Positions 6,471-13,861 are shown, numbered from the stretch's first letter. The stretch: 14,150 nt of DNA from Phycisphaerales bacterium UBA2396 (GCA_002343325.1 DDSG01000189.1:352-14501), one strand, 5' to 3'. The notes: generated by a model from the letters alone, not told the origin. Translations and numbers: made by a program.

Positions 6471-8035
6471 GACTTATCTCCCATGCGTGCAAGATCCCCG
6501 GGGACGATCGGTCGAAGCGTGAGCGTGAGCGAGAAGTGAATGCCCTCATCATCGCCAACCAGAGACGATCGGCTCGATGTCAGGTGGACCGAGGAAACCA
6601 GCGGGCTTGCGCCCAATGCACCCAGCAGAGGCGGGAGCGGGTCGGCCCCATCCTTCAGGATGGGCAAACTTCCCCGGATGGTCATCACGTCGTCATTGCC
6701 CGTGTGCGAGGTCAGCACTTCGTGAATGCGGAGTCCCGGGATCTCGAGACGCGTCAGCATCGCGATGCACGCCGCTGAGGAAGCGCTGTGCTCAACCACG
6801 CCATCGATGAAGGCGTCAAGCCGGCCGAGTTCTTGCCGAACCTGATCGAGGCGGTCCTTCTGGCTCGTGGCCCGCTCGAACTGCGCCGCATGAACACTCG
6901 TTCCCGCGACCTCACGTCCAAGACGCTCCGCAACGCGCGACGTCAGAACGTAGTCCGAGGCGATCACCGCCAGCGAAGCCACAGCTCCGACGCGAAGTGC
7001 CGCCGCGAACGACTGACGCGTGCCGATCGCGATCTCCGAGTAAGGCGTCAGGCTCAACTCGGCCTCGGGACGTCGCTCGGGCATCGTCTCGTCGATCACT
7101 TCCGTGTCGAGCAGCCCGGAGATCGCGGCGGCAAGCCCAGGGATCGGGCGGCCGGTCGACGCCAGACGCACCTGCACGCGGGCCGACTGCGACTCCGCGA
7201 GCGCAAAGCGCAGCGTCTGCTTGATCTCGATCGCCAACCGCTGCAAAGCCGGCTGAAGCATGGGAAGCACCGCTTCGCCGCGGATGCCACGCTCAGGGTC
7301 GATCATCGTGTCCCGACGCGGAATCCCGTGCGAGTGCAGCAGCGTTGTTGACAGATCGGGCGAAGACTCGCACATCGTCCGCATCGCGCGTGCGTACGCC
7401 TCCGCCAGCATGTGCACGCCGGTGTCGAGCAGACGGCCAAAGCTCAGTTGACCACCCGATCCTCCGGTCAGCACGCCCGCGTGGCTGTCCAGCCGCAGAA
7501 TCGCCGTCTGCTTGTCCTTCGGAGCCGCCTTCGCCGCTTCGACCGCCCAGCGCATGAGGTAGGCCTTGCGTGGGATGATCAGCCTGGGCCGCAGGCGAGC
7601 ACGACGCAGAAAGCCCGCCACGGCTTCGATCGTCTCCGCGCGATCCGCCGCGGCCAGCACGTGCGTCCGAGGCTTGCCGCTCGAATCAACGCCCTGCTCC
7701 AGTACGATTGCGAGCGTGGGCGTGGTCGGGCCCGATTCGCTCAGCGACTCGCGGATCCGGAGCAACGCGGCTTCGCGAGCCTCTTCGACACCGAGGGGCA
7801 AGGTCATCAGTTCCGCCGCCGCGTCCGGGCTCGTGTAGAAGATGTCCGCGTTGCCACGATCCACCCCGACCTCGTGGAGCGCCCGCGCGAGCAGCGGATC
7901 CAGGCCCGTGAGCCCCTTCGACCACGCGCCCTCCCACGCCGAGGCTGGAATTGGAGCTCGCGCAATGCGACTCTTCGAGCGGACCTCGATGAACGTCGGC
8001 GTCAGATGGACCTCAAGAATGCGACCAATGGGCAT
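6467..8035 (-). CDS. gspL: GspL-like protein (PilM-like actin fold fused to a PilN-like domain)
   Basis: From ATG 8035 the product has 522 residues. The N-terminal cytoplasmic part resembles the actin-like fold of PilM and GspL: opening strands (GRILEVHLTPTFIEV), a second lobe near 177-219 with a Gly-rich turn (LTGGSGG), and a later strand-turn-helix (RLASTGRPIPGL, about 292-303). A single membrane helix follows (about 343-364), then a coiled coil (about 365-415) and a PilN-like periplasmic alpha/beta domain (about 430-522). In type II secretion, GspL docks the GspE ATPase and pairs with GspM. The frame continues upstream to 8176, but 8035 has GAGGAG 9 bases before it and gives the expected N-terminal strand; an ATG at 8077 is a weaker choice. 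The gene overlaps the next one as ATGA. Confidence 0.8.
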   Translation of the reverse strand: MPIGRILEVHLTPTFIEVRSKSRIARAPIPASAWEGAWSKGLTGLDPLLARALHEVGVDRGNADIFYTSPDAAAELMTLPLGVEEAREAALLRIRESLSESGPTTPTLAIVLEQGVDSSGKPRTHVLAAADRAETIEAVAGFLRRARLRPRLIIPRKAYLMRWAVEAAKAAPKDKQTAILRLDSHAGVLTGGSGGQLSFGRLLDTGVHMLAEAYARAMRTMCESSPDLSTTLLHSHGIPRRDTMIDPERGIRGEAVLPMLQPALQRLAIEIKQTLRFALAESQSARVQVRLASTGRPIPGLAAAISGLLDTEVIDETMPERRPEAELSLTPYSEIAIGTRQSFAAALRVGAVASLAVIASDYVLTSRVAERLGREVAGTSVHAAQFERATSQKDRLDQVRQELGRLDAFIDGVVEHSASSAACIAMLTRLEIPGLRIHEVLTSHTGNDDVMTIRGSLPILKDGADPLPPLLGALGASPLVSSVHLTSSRSSLVGDDEGIHFSLTLTLRPIVPGDLARMGDKS

Positions 8036-8044
8036 GTCTGCGTG

Positions 8045-8050
8045 CTCCTC
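8045..8050 (-). promoter_or_regulatory. Shine-Dalgarno site of the gspL-like gene
   Basis: GAGGAG on the minus strand, 9 bases before ATG 8035. It decides the start. It lies in the 79-bp gap (8036-8114), the only sizeable intergenic gap inside the operon, so this gene initiates independently rather than by stop-start coupling. I see no convincing promoter in the gap. Confidence 0.6.
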
Positions 8051-8114
8051 GCACTCCGGGGTGCCTTCCCCTTCCATCGTCCTGAAACCAGTGTGTCTTG
8101 ATCCCCCCGGCGTT

Positions 8115-8471
8115 TCAGTTGCCAGATGGGGCGAGCGTGACCCGGATGCGCCGCGACGCGTTATCGGTCGACGCACGCACGACCAGATCGCCCGTGCCCG
8201 AGCTCACCGTGTTCAGCACGAAGGAGATGCGCGAGTCTCCCAGCGTCAGGTCGCTCGTCGGGACCGCCCGTAGTTCTCGGATCTGCCTCGCCGCGATGAG
8301 CGCCCCGGCGTCCGCCGCATACTGCACCCTCGCCGCGATCACGCGTCGGAGCACGATCTCGGAGTCCTGCGCCGAGCCGCCCATCCCGAGCACCGCCAGC
8401 ATCTGCAGCCCGCAGAGCAGAACGACCAGTGCCGCGACCGCCGCACCGCGATGAGTTCGGGTCGCTTTCAT
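8115..8471 (-). CDS. Short PilX/GspK-like minor pseudopilin
   Basis: This 118-residue protein begins with a basic leader (MKATRTHRG) and a long hydrophobic helix (about residues 10-30), with a likely prepilin-peptidase site at G9. The region after the helix, with RVQYAADAGALIAAR (about 48-62), resembles PilX and GspK N-termini, where an AAEAG-like motif is typical. The glutamate usual at position +5 of the mature pilin is absent (Ala); GspK also lacks it. It follows GspH/I/J-like genes, which is the GspK slot. GspK is normally about 300 residues with a large alpha-helical domain, whereas only some 55 residues of beta-rich sequence follow here. Either this is a minimal K or another small minor pilin. 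The start overlaps the GspJ-like stop as ATGA. Confidence 0.65.
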   Translation of the reverse strand: MKATRTHRGAAVAALVVLLCGLQMLAVLGMGGSAQDSEIVLRRVIAARVQYAADAGALIAARQIRELRAVPTSDLTLGDSRISFVLNTVSSGTGDLVVRASTDNASRRIRVTLAPSGN

Positions 8472-8965
8472 GTCGGCATGCTCCTCGCGCGGATGAACGC
8501 CCGCCCGTTCAACTCAAACCCCCCGACCTTGATCCGGATCGTGTAGATCCACGTCTGCCCCGACGAACCCATCGTGCTCGTGACGCCGTCCTGGGCAAAG
8601 AGCCCGATCTCGAACGCCTCCACATCGCGAAGCAGCGGCGACGGCGGCGATCCCTGGACGCTGAGCATCAGGGTCGTTCCGTTCAGCGTGACCGATCGCC
8701 CATCCGCAAGGGTAATCGACCCCGCACTCGCCGCGGCGATCTCCGCGGTCCCGTGCGTCCCGTCCAGCCTGGTGTCCCGCAGCATCGCCAGCGTTCGGTC
8801 CATCGCGTACGCGACGTTGTCGCATGTCTCGCGGGCTCGGGACGTCGCGACAAACACATCGGTCGATGCGTTCAAGGCCGGCAGCACCGCCGCCGCCGTC
8901 ACGCCGATCACCACGATCGCGCACGCGCACTCCAGAAGTGTGAATCCTCGGCGTCTCCGTTTCAT
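8468..8965 (-). CDS. gspJ: GspJ-like minor pseudopilin
   Basis: This 165-residue prepilin has a short, very basic leader (MKRRRRG), with cleavage expected between G7 and F8, and E12 at mature position +5 (FTLLE). The hydrophobic helix spans about residues 8-30. The C-terminal half is beta-rich (EIGLFAQDG, YTIRIKVGG), the style of GspJ/PilW. In type II secretion GspJ forms the pseudopilus tip with GspI, GspK and GspH. Assignment within the tip group rests mainly on the order H-I-J and on the sheet-rich end. It overlaps both neighbours: its ATG with the upstream stop, and its stop with the downstream ATG. Confidence 0.72.
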   Translation of the reverse strand: MKRRRRGFTLLECACAIVVIGVTAAAVLPALNASTDVFVATSRARETCDNVAYAMDRTLAMLRDTRLDGTHGTAEIAAASAGSITLADGRSVTLNGTTLMLSVQGSPPSPLLRDVEAFEIGLFAQDGVTSTMGSSGQTWIYTIRIKVGGFELNGRAFIRARSMPT

Positions 8966-9408
8966 GGCCGGCCCACCACGCCCGTGAGGGTCAATGTGCG
9001 GCTCTCGCCCGCCAGGTTTCTGTACGTCACCACCACCGACACTGTCCGGTAGATGTTCTCGCCGCTCACCGCCGAGGTCGAAAGGGCCGGCCCAACCGGC
9101 TGCGAGAACGTCACGGCGTACTCGAGCCCCGTGGATGCGTAGAGCGAGGTTTGCGCGCTCAGCCGGGCCCGAAGCCCCGTGCTCGCCTGCTCCACATACG
9201 TTGCCGACCCGCCCACGTCGATCGTGACGCTGTCCGAGAGAATCTGCTCCATCACGATCGTCGCCAGCATGTTCGCCCGCGTGATCGTGATGGCCTCCGC
9301 ACGCGTATCCGCCGCACGGGACGCGAACGAGAGCACCGGCGGCACCGCCAGCGCGAGCACCACCACCACGATCACCGCCTCGATCAGGGTCGTTCCACGC
9401 CGGATCAT
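8962..9408 (-). CDS. gspI: GspI/PilV-like minor pseudopilin
   Basis: This 148-residue prepilin has a four-residue leader before the glycine (MIRRG). Cleavage is expected after G5, leaving a mature N-terminus TTLIE with E10 as the +5 glutamate, and a hydrophobic helix to about residue 27. The segment after the helix (ITRANMLATIVMEQIL, about 42-57) resembles the A-x-x-x-A-x-x-x-ME pattern seen after the helix in GspI and PilV. The rest is a small beta domain. Its place between the GspH-like and GspJ-like genes agrees. Both ends overlap the neighbours as ATGA. GspI versus PilV naming is not settled by sequence alone. Confidence 0.72.
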   Translation of the reverse strand: MIRRGTTLIEAVIVVVVLALAVPPVLSFASRAADTRAEAITITRANMLATIVMEQILSDSVTIDVGGSATYVEQASTGLRARLSAQTSLYASTGLEYAVTFSQPVGPALSTSAVSGENIYRTVSVVVTYRNLAGESRTLTLTGVVGRP

Positions 9409-9917
9409 TCGATCACCCCCGTCCCCCGCCGAACGGTGATCGTGGAATCGGCTCCCAGCGTGATCCGTGCGTCGCTCGTCCAGACTGTCGCGGACGACAG
9501 GTGCGACGATCGCGGCGTGCCCTCATGCCCGAACCACAGCGTGCACTCCCCCGACGCGCCATCGCCCAGCACAGCGTTCATCTCCAGAGCACCGAGCCCC
9601 GCCCCGAGTGTCAGCGGCGCCGTCGGCATGCCGAACAGATCCGGGAGCGGCTCGGGCGCCGCGCCGGGGCTTGCCGTCCAGACCAGTGACAGCGTTCTTC
9701 CATCGGCCGAGAACCCAACGCCCGTCGGACGAGAGGTCGCAATCGCGTTGGAGCGGGCAAACGACAGGACCCGCGACAGCTCACGCCTCGCCGCGTGCTC
9801 GCTCGACGCCGACCAGCTCGACAGAGCCGGAATGGCCGTCGCCGCCAGGATCCCCGTCACCGTGACGACGATCACCAGCTCGACCAGCGTAAAGGCATGT
9901 CGCGTTCGAGTCCGCAT
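9405..9917 (-). CDS. gspH: GspH/FimT-like minor pseudopilin
   Basis: This 170-residue prepilin has leader MRTRTRHA followed by FTLVELVIVV, so cleavage is expected after A8 with E13 at +5. The residue at -1 is Ala rather than the usual Gly. After the helix comes RRELSRVLSFARSNAI (about 44-59), close to the GspH/FimT hallmark L..ARS.AI, and then a beta-rich domain. GspH sits below the tip complex of the type II pseudopilus. The gene begins 3 bp after the GspG stop and its own stop overlaps the next ATG, so it belongs to the coupled pseudopilin block. Confidence 0.82.
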   Translation of the reverse strand: MRTRTRHAFTLVELVIVVTVTGILAATAIPALSSWSASSEHAARRELSRVLSFARSNAIATSRPTGVGFSADGRTLSLVWTASPGAAPEPLPDLFGMPTAPLTLGAGLGALEMNAVLGDGASGECTLWFGHEGTPRSSHLSSATVWTSDARITLGADSTITVRRGTGVIE

Positions 9918-9920
9918 GGG

Positions 9921-10388
9921 CTACAGCTCATTGGCGGTCAGGGGCTTTCCGTCCGCGTTCTTGGCGGTTGTCTCTGCCGACGAGTTGGCATAGAAAATCG
10001 CCACCGGCGGCGTAGCGCTGTTGTCCACGTAGTAGTTCCACCCGTACTTCTCTTCGCCGTCCACAAGCCGGTACATCCCCGCCTTCGACGACACCTCGCG
10101 CACGCCGCCGACGCCCGTGAATGGGTTCGGTGGAATGTCGCTCTGCAGGACCAGCCCCGGAGCGAGGAGCTCCTTGAGCGCGGGAAACGGGGGATTGCCC
10201 GCGAGCAGCGCATTGGTTCGGTACGCCGCGATCGACGCCCGCACCCCGTTGACCGTTCCCTGCACGCTCGCGGTGCGGGCGTCGTCGGTGATCCCGCCGA
10301 AACGGGGAACGACCATCGCCGCCAGGATGCCGAGAATGATCAGCACCACCGCGACCTCGACAAACGTGAATGCCCTTCGAAGTGTCAT
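9921..10388 (-). CDS. gspG: GspG-like major pseudopilin
   Basis: The start is set at 10388, where the ATG overlaps the GspF stop as ATGA and GAGG lies about 8 bases upstream. The open frame extends eight codons further, but that would put a non-prepilin extension before the leader. The 155-residue product has leader MTLRRA, cleavage expected after A6, mature N-terminus FTFVEV (E11 at +5), and a helix running into MVVPRFGG, a typical GspG ending. A second landmark, DIPPNPFTG, is also GspG-like. Its place right after GspF is the standard slot of the major pseudopilin. The C-terminus lacks the usual GADG...GG...DI calcium-site pattern, so the subunit may be stabilised differently. Confidence 0.82.
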   Translation of the reverse strand: MTLRRAFTFVEVAVVLIILGILAAMVVPRFGGITDDARTASVQGTVNGVRASIAAYRTNALLAGNPPFPALKELLAPGLVLQSDIPPNPFTGVGGVREVSSKAGMYRLVDGEEKYGWNYYVDNSATPPVAIFYANSSAETTAKNADGKPLTANEL

Positions 10389-11590
10389 CGGCTGATCCTC
10401 ACCATCTCCCACATCGGGATGAAGACCGAGAGCGCAACCACGAGCACAATGCCCGCGAGCACGACCGTGAGGATCGGCTCGATGATCGTGTTGATGTTCT
10501 TCGTGAGGTGGGTCGACTCACGCTCGTAGTGCTTCCCGACGATCAGGCACGCCCGCGAGACTTCACCCGAGTCGCGACCCGCCGCGAGCATCCGCCTCGC
10601 AAAGCTCGGGATGAACAGGCTCGACTTGAGCACGTCGGAGAGGTGAAGCCCGCCGCGGAGCTTGTCGGCCATCTCCGCCGTCTCCGCCTTCAGCGCTCGC
10701 ACCCCCGCCGCCCGGCCCGCGATCTCCAGCGACTCGATCACGCCAAGTCCGGACGACAGGCTGATCGACATCACCCGTGCAAAGCGTGACGCCGTGTCCG
10801 CCAGAAGCAGGCGCCCGATGTAGGGCACGCGGATCAGGAATCGTTCGAGGGCGGGCCGCCAGGTCTCCGACGCCCACGCAGCAATGAGCGATCCCAAAGA
10901 GCCGACGATGAGCCCCGCGTACACGAACCAGTACTCACGAACCGACATCCCAAAGCCGTGCACCATCCGGGTCACCAGCGGGAGCTTCACGCCCTGCTGC
11001 TCGAACGTCGCGGCAAAGCGTGGTACCACGAACACGAAGATCACCGTCATGGCGATCGCCACCACCGCAAGCACGATCACCGGATAGGTCAGCGCCCTTC
11101 TGAGCTGCTGCCTCGCCTCGATCTGGCGGTCCAGAAGCTCCGCCAGGTGCGAGACGACCTCGGCCAGGTTCCCCGATCGCTCCGCCGCACGGATCGTCTC
11201 GATGTACACCTCGCCGAATACCGCCTCGTGCCGCCGCAACGCTTCCGTCATCGGCAGCCCGGACTCGATCGCCGCCGCAACATCACGGATGATCGTTGTC
11301 AGTTCGGGCTTGCTCTGCTGCTCGGCGATGCTCGCCAGCCCGCGCGCCAGGGGAATTCTGGCGTCGAGAAGCACCGCCAGCTCTCGCGTCAGGTTCGCGA
11401 TGTCCGTCGCCGAGACCCTCCCGAAGGAGAACAGCGATGACCGCGTGCGCCGACGCGAGATCGTGATCGGGGTCATCCCCTTGGCCGAAAGCCGCCGATA
11501 CGCGTCATGCTCCCCCGAGGCCTCGATCTGCCCCGTGGTCCGCTCGCCCGCGGAGGTGATCGCACTGTACTCAAAGCGTTCGATGCTCAT
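10385..11590 (-). CDS. gspF: Type II secretion inner-membrane platform protein GspF
   Basis: GspF (PilC in pili) is the polytopic platform on which pseudopilins are inserted and with which the ATPase works. The 401-residue length is typical. It contains an N-terminal segment (FEYSAITSAGERTTGQIEA), two T2SSF repeats (about 65-190 and 268-390), each with the helical L...L..G..L pattern and a glycine turn (AAERSGNL at 135-142, AAGRDSGEV at 336-344), and membrane helices near 167-190, 219-240 and 370-392. ATG 11590 overlaps the GspE stop as ATGA, and GAGGG is about 8 bases upstream. GspF versus PilC naming rests on the pseudopilin context. Confidence 0.93.
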   Translation of the reverse strand: MSIERFEYSAITSAGERTTGQIEASGEHDAYRRLSAKGMTPITISRRRTRSSLFSFGRVSATDIANLTRELAVLLDARIPLARGLASIAEQQSKPELTTIIRDVAAAIESGLPMTEALRRHEAVFGEVYIETIRAAERSGNLAEVVSHLAELLDRQIEARQQLRRALTYPVIVLAVVAIAMTVIFVFVVPRFAATFEQQGVKLPLVTRMVHGFGMSVREYWFVYAGLIVGSLGSLIAAWASETWRPALERFLIRVPYIGRLLLADTASRFARVMSISLSSGLGVIESLEIAGRAAGVRALKAETAEMADKLRGGLHLSDVLKSSLFIPSFARRMLAAGRDSGEVSRACLIVGKHYERESTHLTKNINTIIEPILTVVLAGIVLVVALSVFIPMWEMVRISR

Positions 11591-13263
11591 GCGGCCGCCC
11601 TCGCCGCGAGTCGGCTCTCGTCCGTCGTCGCCAGCACGGACATCAGCTCATCCGCGCTCGTCACGCCGCTCATCGCCTTGGCGATCCCGTCGTCGAGCAT
11701 CGTCAGCATGCCCTCCTCGCGAGCCGCCGTCGCGATGTCCGACGCCGGGGCGTCCCGGTCGAGGAGTCTCCGCAGTCTCGAAGTCAGCCTCAGCATTTCG
11801 TACACCCCGACGCGACCGCGGTATCCCGTTCCATGGCACGTCTGACACCCGGAAGACGACCGCATCGTCGATGCACGATCCGCCGAGATGCCCAGCATCG
11901 TCAGCACGTGTGCGCTCGGCAGGCACGGCGTCGCGCACTGATCGCACAGTCGTCTCACCAATCGCTGCGCGATCGCGCACAGCAGCGAGTTGCTGATCGC
12001 AAACGACGGCACCCCAAGGTCCTTCAGCCGCGTGATCGAGCTGATCGCGTCGTTCGTGTGCAGCGTGCTCATCACCAGGTGCCCCGTGAGCGCCGCCTGA
12101 ACCGCGATCTTCGCCGTCTCGTCATCTCGGATTTCGCCCACCAGCACCACGTCCGGATCCTGCCTCAGGATTGACCGCAGTGTCGCCGCGAACGTCAGCC
12201 CGATCTCCGTGTTGACCTGCACCTGCCGGATCATCGGCAGCCGGATCTCCACCGGATCCTCGATCGTCATGATGTTCAGATGCGGGCTGTTGATGTGCGA
12301 GAGCGCCGTGTAAAGAGTCGTTGTCTTGCCCGAACCGGTAGGCCCGGTCACCAGGATCATCCCGTGAGGCTTCGAGATCGCCTCCTCGTACGCCCTGGTC
12401 ATGTCCTCGGGCATCAGCAACTGGTCGAGTGACTTGATCGCGCTCGCCGACCGCAGCAAACGCATCACCACGTTCTCGCCATGAATCGTGGGAATCACGC
12501 TCAGGCGGATGTCCACCGCGTGATCTTTGTGCGTGAACCTGAACTTGCCGTCCTGAGGCTTTCGCGTCTGCGTCAGGTCCAGCTTCGACATCACCTTCAG
12601 CCGCTGCACAATCCCCGCGTGCGCGTTCTTCGGCAGCCCGTGCGTCACCGAGAGAACCCCGTCCACTCGATACCGTAGGTGCACCGAGCTCTCATCCGGA
12701 TTGATGTGGATGTCACTCGCCCCGGACTCCACCGCGCCCACGATGATCTGGTTCACCGCCGCGACGATCGGCTCGTCGCCCGTCGTCAGTTCGTGCTCCT
12801 CGGCCGAAGATCCCGCCGTGCGGGCGCCCGCCATGCCGTACGCCCTGGCGATCAGGGTGCGAAGCTGCTCCGCCTCCGCGATCACGGGCTCCACGTCGAC
12901 CTTGAGCAACTGGCGAAGCTGATCGAGCGCCGAGAGGTTCAGCGGATCCAGAATCGCTACCGTCACCACGCCCGCCGTGCGGAAGAGCGGGAACGCGACG
13001 TGCCTGTCCACCACCGCGCGGGGCAGCAGAGCCGTGTTCGAGACGTCTACCTCGTAGTGAGACAGATCCACGAACGGATGCTCACAGATCTTGGCCCGCT
13101 CGATCGCCAGGCGCCGGCCGGACACGATCCCCAACGCAACCAGCGCCTCGTCGAGCGTGACGCCGTGCGAGGACGCGTGCTCCTTCGCTCTCGTCACGTC
13201 CGCCTCGCGCACGACGCCTTCCGAGATCAGCGAGCGCACCACGTATTGAGGTGAGTCGAACAT
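11587..13263 (-). CDS. gspE: Type II secretion ATPase GspE
   Basis: GspE is the cytoplasmic hexameric ATPase that powers pseudopilus assembly. The 558-residue protein has an N-terminal GspE/MshE-type domain (about 1-140) and the secretion ATPase core. Walker A is GPTGSGKTT (307-315), the Asp box is TIEDPVE (333-339), Walker B is DVVLVGEIRD with catalytic E377, and the His box is HLVMSTLHT (395-403). Cysteines C440, C443, C473 and C476 form CxxC-x29-CxxC, the zinc-binding spacing known for type II GspE. All key residues are intact. The ATG at 13263 is preceded by a strong AAGGGAGAG that overlaps the stop of the PilZ gene 11 bp upstream, so the two are one transcription unit. Confidence 0.95.
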   Translation of the reverse strand: MFDSPQYVVRSLISEGVVREADVTRAKEHASSHGVTLDEALVALGIVSGRRLAIERAKICEHPFVDLSHYEVDVSNTALLPRAVVDRHVAFPLFRTAGVVTVAILDPLNLSALDQLRQLLKVDVEPVIAEAEQLRTLIARAYGMAGARTAGSSAEEHELTTGDEPIVAAVNQIIVGAVESGASDIHINPDESSVHLRYRVDGVLSVTHGLPKNAHAGIVQRLKVMSKLDLTQTRKPQDGKFRFTHKDHAVDIRLSVIPTIHGENVVMRLLRSASAIKSLDQLLMPEDMTRAYEEAISKPHGMILVTGPTGSGKTTTLYTALSHINSPHLNIMTIEDPVEIRLPMIRQVQVNTEIGLTFAATLRSILRQDPDVVLVGEIRDDETAKIAVQAALTGHLVMSTLHTNDAISSITRLKDLGVPSFAISNSLLCAIAQRLVRRLCDQCATPCLPSAHVLTMLGISADRASTMRSSSGCQTCHGTGYRGRVGVYEMLRLTSRLRRLLDRDAPASDIATAAREEGMLTMLDDGIAKAMSGVTSADELMSVLATTDESRLAARAAA

Positions 13264-13267
13264 CCAG

Positions 13268-13276
13268 CTCTCCCTT
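13268..13276 (-). promoter_or_regulatory. Shine-Dalgarno site of gspE
   Basis: AAGGGAGAG on the minus strand just before ATG 13263. Its first bases are part of the PilZ stop codon (TAA, complement of 13275-13277), so a ribosome ending PilZ sits on the gspE initiation site. Confidence 0.6.
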
Positions 13277-13679
13277 AGGCAGCGTTCTCGCTGTGAAACC
13301 GGTCAAGAAGCGTGTGAAGACGCTCCCGCTGATCCGCGGGTGTCACGTCGAAGCTCGTGCCGATCAGGTACATCGGCCTCCGGTCGGTCATGATGACCCG
13401 CTGCACGCGGGCGTTCAGGTCGATCTCCTGCCCTTGGGCGTGCTCGCCCGAGATGCGGATCGTCACCAACGCCAGCCGCGGGATGTACACAGGGGACAGA
13501 AGTCCCGCGCCGCCCGACGCAAGATCCACCAGGTCGGCCTCGATCCAGCCGTCTCGAACACCGCTCGCCTGCGTCAGCCGTACCTGCGACGAACTCTCGG
13601 GCATCAACGACAGACGCACGCGCAGTGCGACATCGTGCCGCTGCGTGCGTCGCGCTGTCAGATCATGTGCTGCGTCCAT
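13275..13679 (-). CDS. PilZ-domain protein (probable cyclic di-GMP effector)
   Basis: PilZ domains bind cyclic di-GMP through an RxxxR motif and a D/NxSxxG motif. This 134-residue, single-domain protein has R10-x-x-x-R14 (RRTQR) near the N-terminus and DLASGGAG at 52-59. The latter aligns as D52-x-A54-x-x-G57, with Ala at the usual Ser position and a Ser one residue later. A beta-barrel pattern follows (VTIRIS, NARVQRVI, YLIGTSF) and the protein ends in a helix (ERLHTLLDRFH). GAGAGG (complement of 13688-13693) stands 8 bases before the ATG. As first gene of the operon, 11 bp from gspE, it could tie secretion to cyclic di-GMP. Binding is inferred, not shown. Confidence 0.82.
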   Translation of the reverse strand: MDAAHDLTARRTQRHDVALRVRLSLMPESSSQVRLTQASGVRDGWIEADLVDLASGGAGLLSPVYIPRLALVTIRISGEHAQGQEIDLNARVQRVIMTDRRPMYLIGTSFDVTPADQRERLHTLLDRFHSENAA

Positions 13680-13861
13680 GCGTTCGGCCTCTCTGCGAAT
13701 GTGGGGGCACTTACCCCATCGCTATCGGCTCTACGCAGGCCCGGATGAAGTGGCGATCGCCGCGTGCCCCCCGGGAAGAGGTCTGGTTCGCAAAGAGCGG
13801 ATGGTTATGGGGCGAGCACTCGGGCCAGAAGTCCGCCCGCCGCCTCCAGAAGCGACCTCGC
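13680..13861 (-). promoter_or_regulatory. Probable promoter region of the secretion operon
   Basis: About 180 bp of normal-looking sequence precede the first gene of the operon and should hold its promoter. The best pair I can find on the minus strand is TTCATC - 17 bp - GATAGC, only 3/6 matches each to the housekeeping consensus, so I do not assert it. An 8-bp inverted repeat (GGGGGCAC 13703-13710 / GTGCCCCC 13764-13771) is present and may be chance. A plus-strand ATG at 13745 opens a short divergent frame that runs into the damaged end and cannot be judged. Confidence 0.3.

Noticed and set aside
1..13860. CRISPR arrays, tRNAs, insertion sequences or phage genes
   Set aside because: I saw no regularly spaced direct repeats, cloverleaf candidates, transposase motifs or terminal repeats. 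The region looks like ordinary chromosomal housekeeping and envelope genes.
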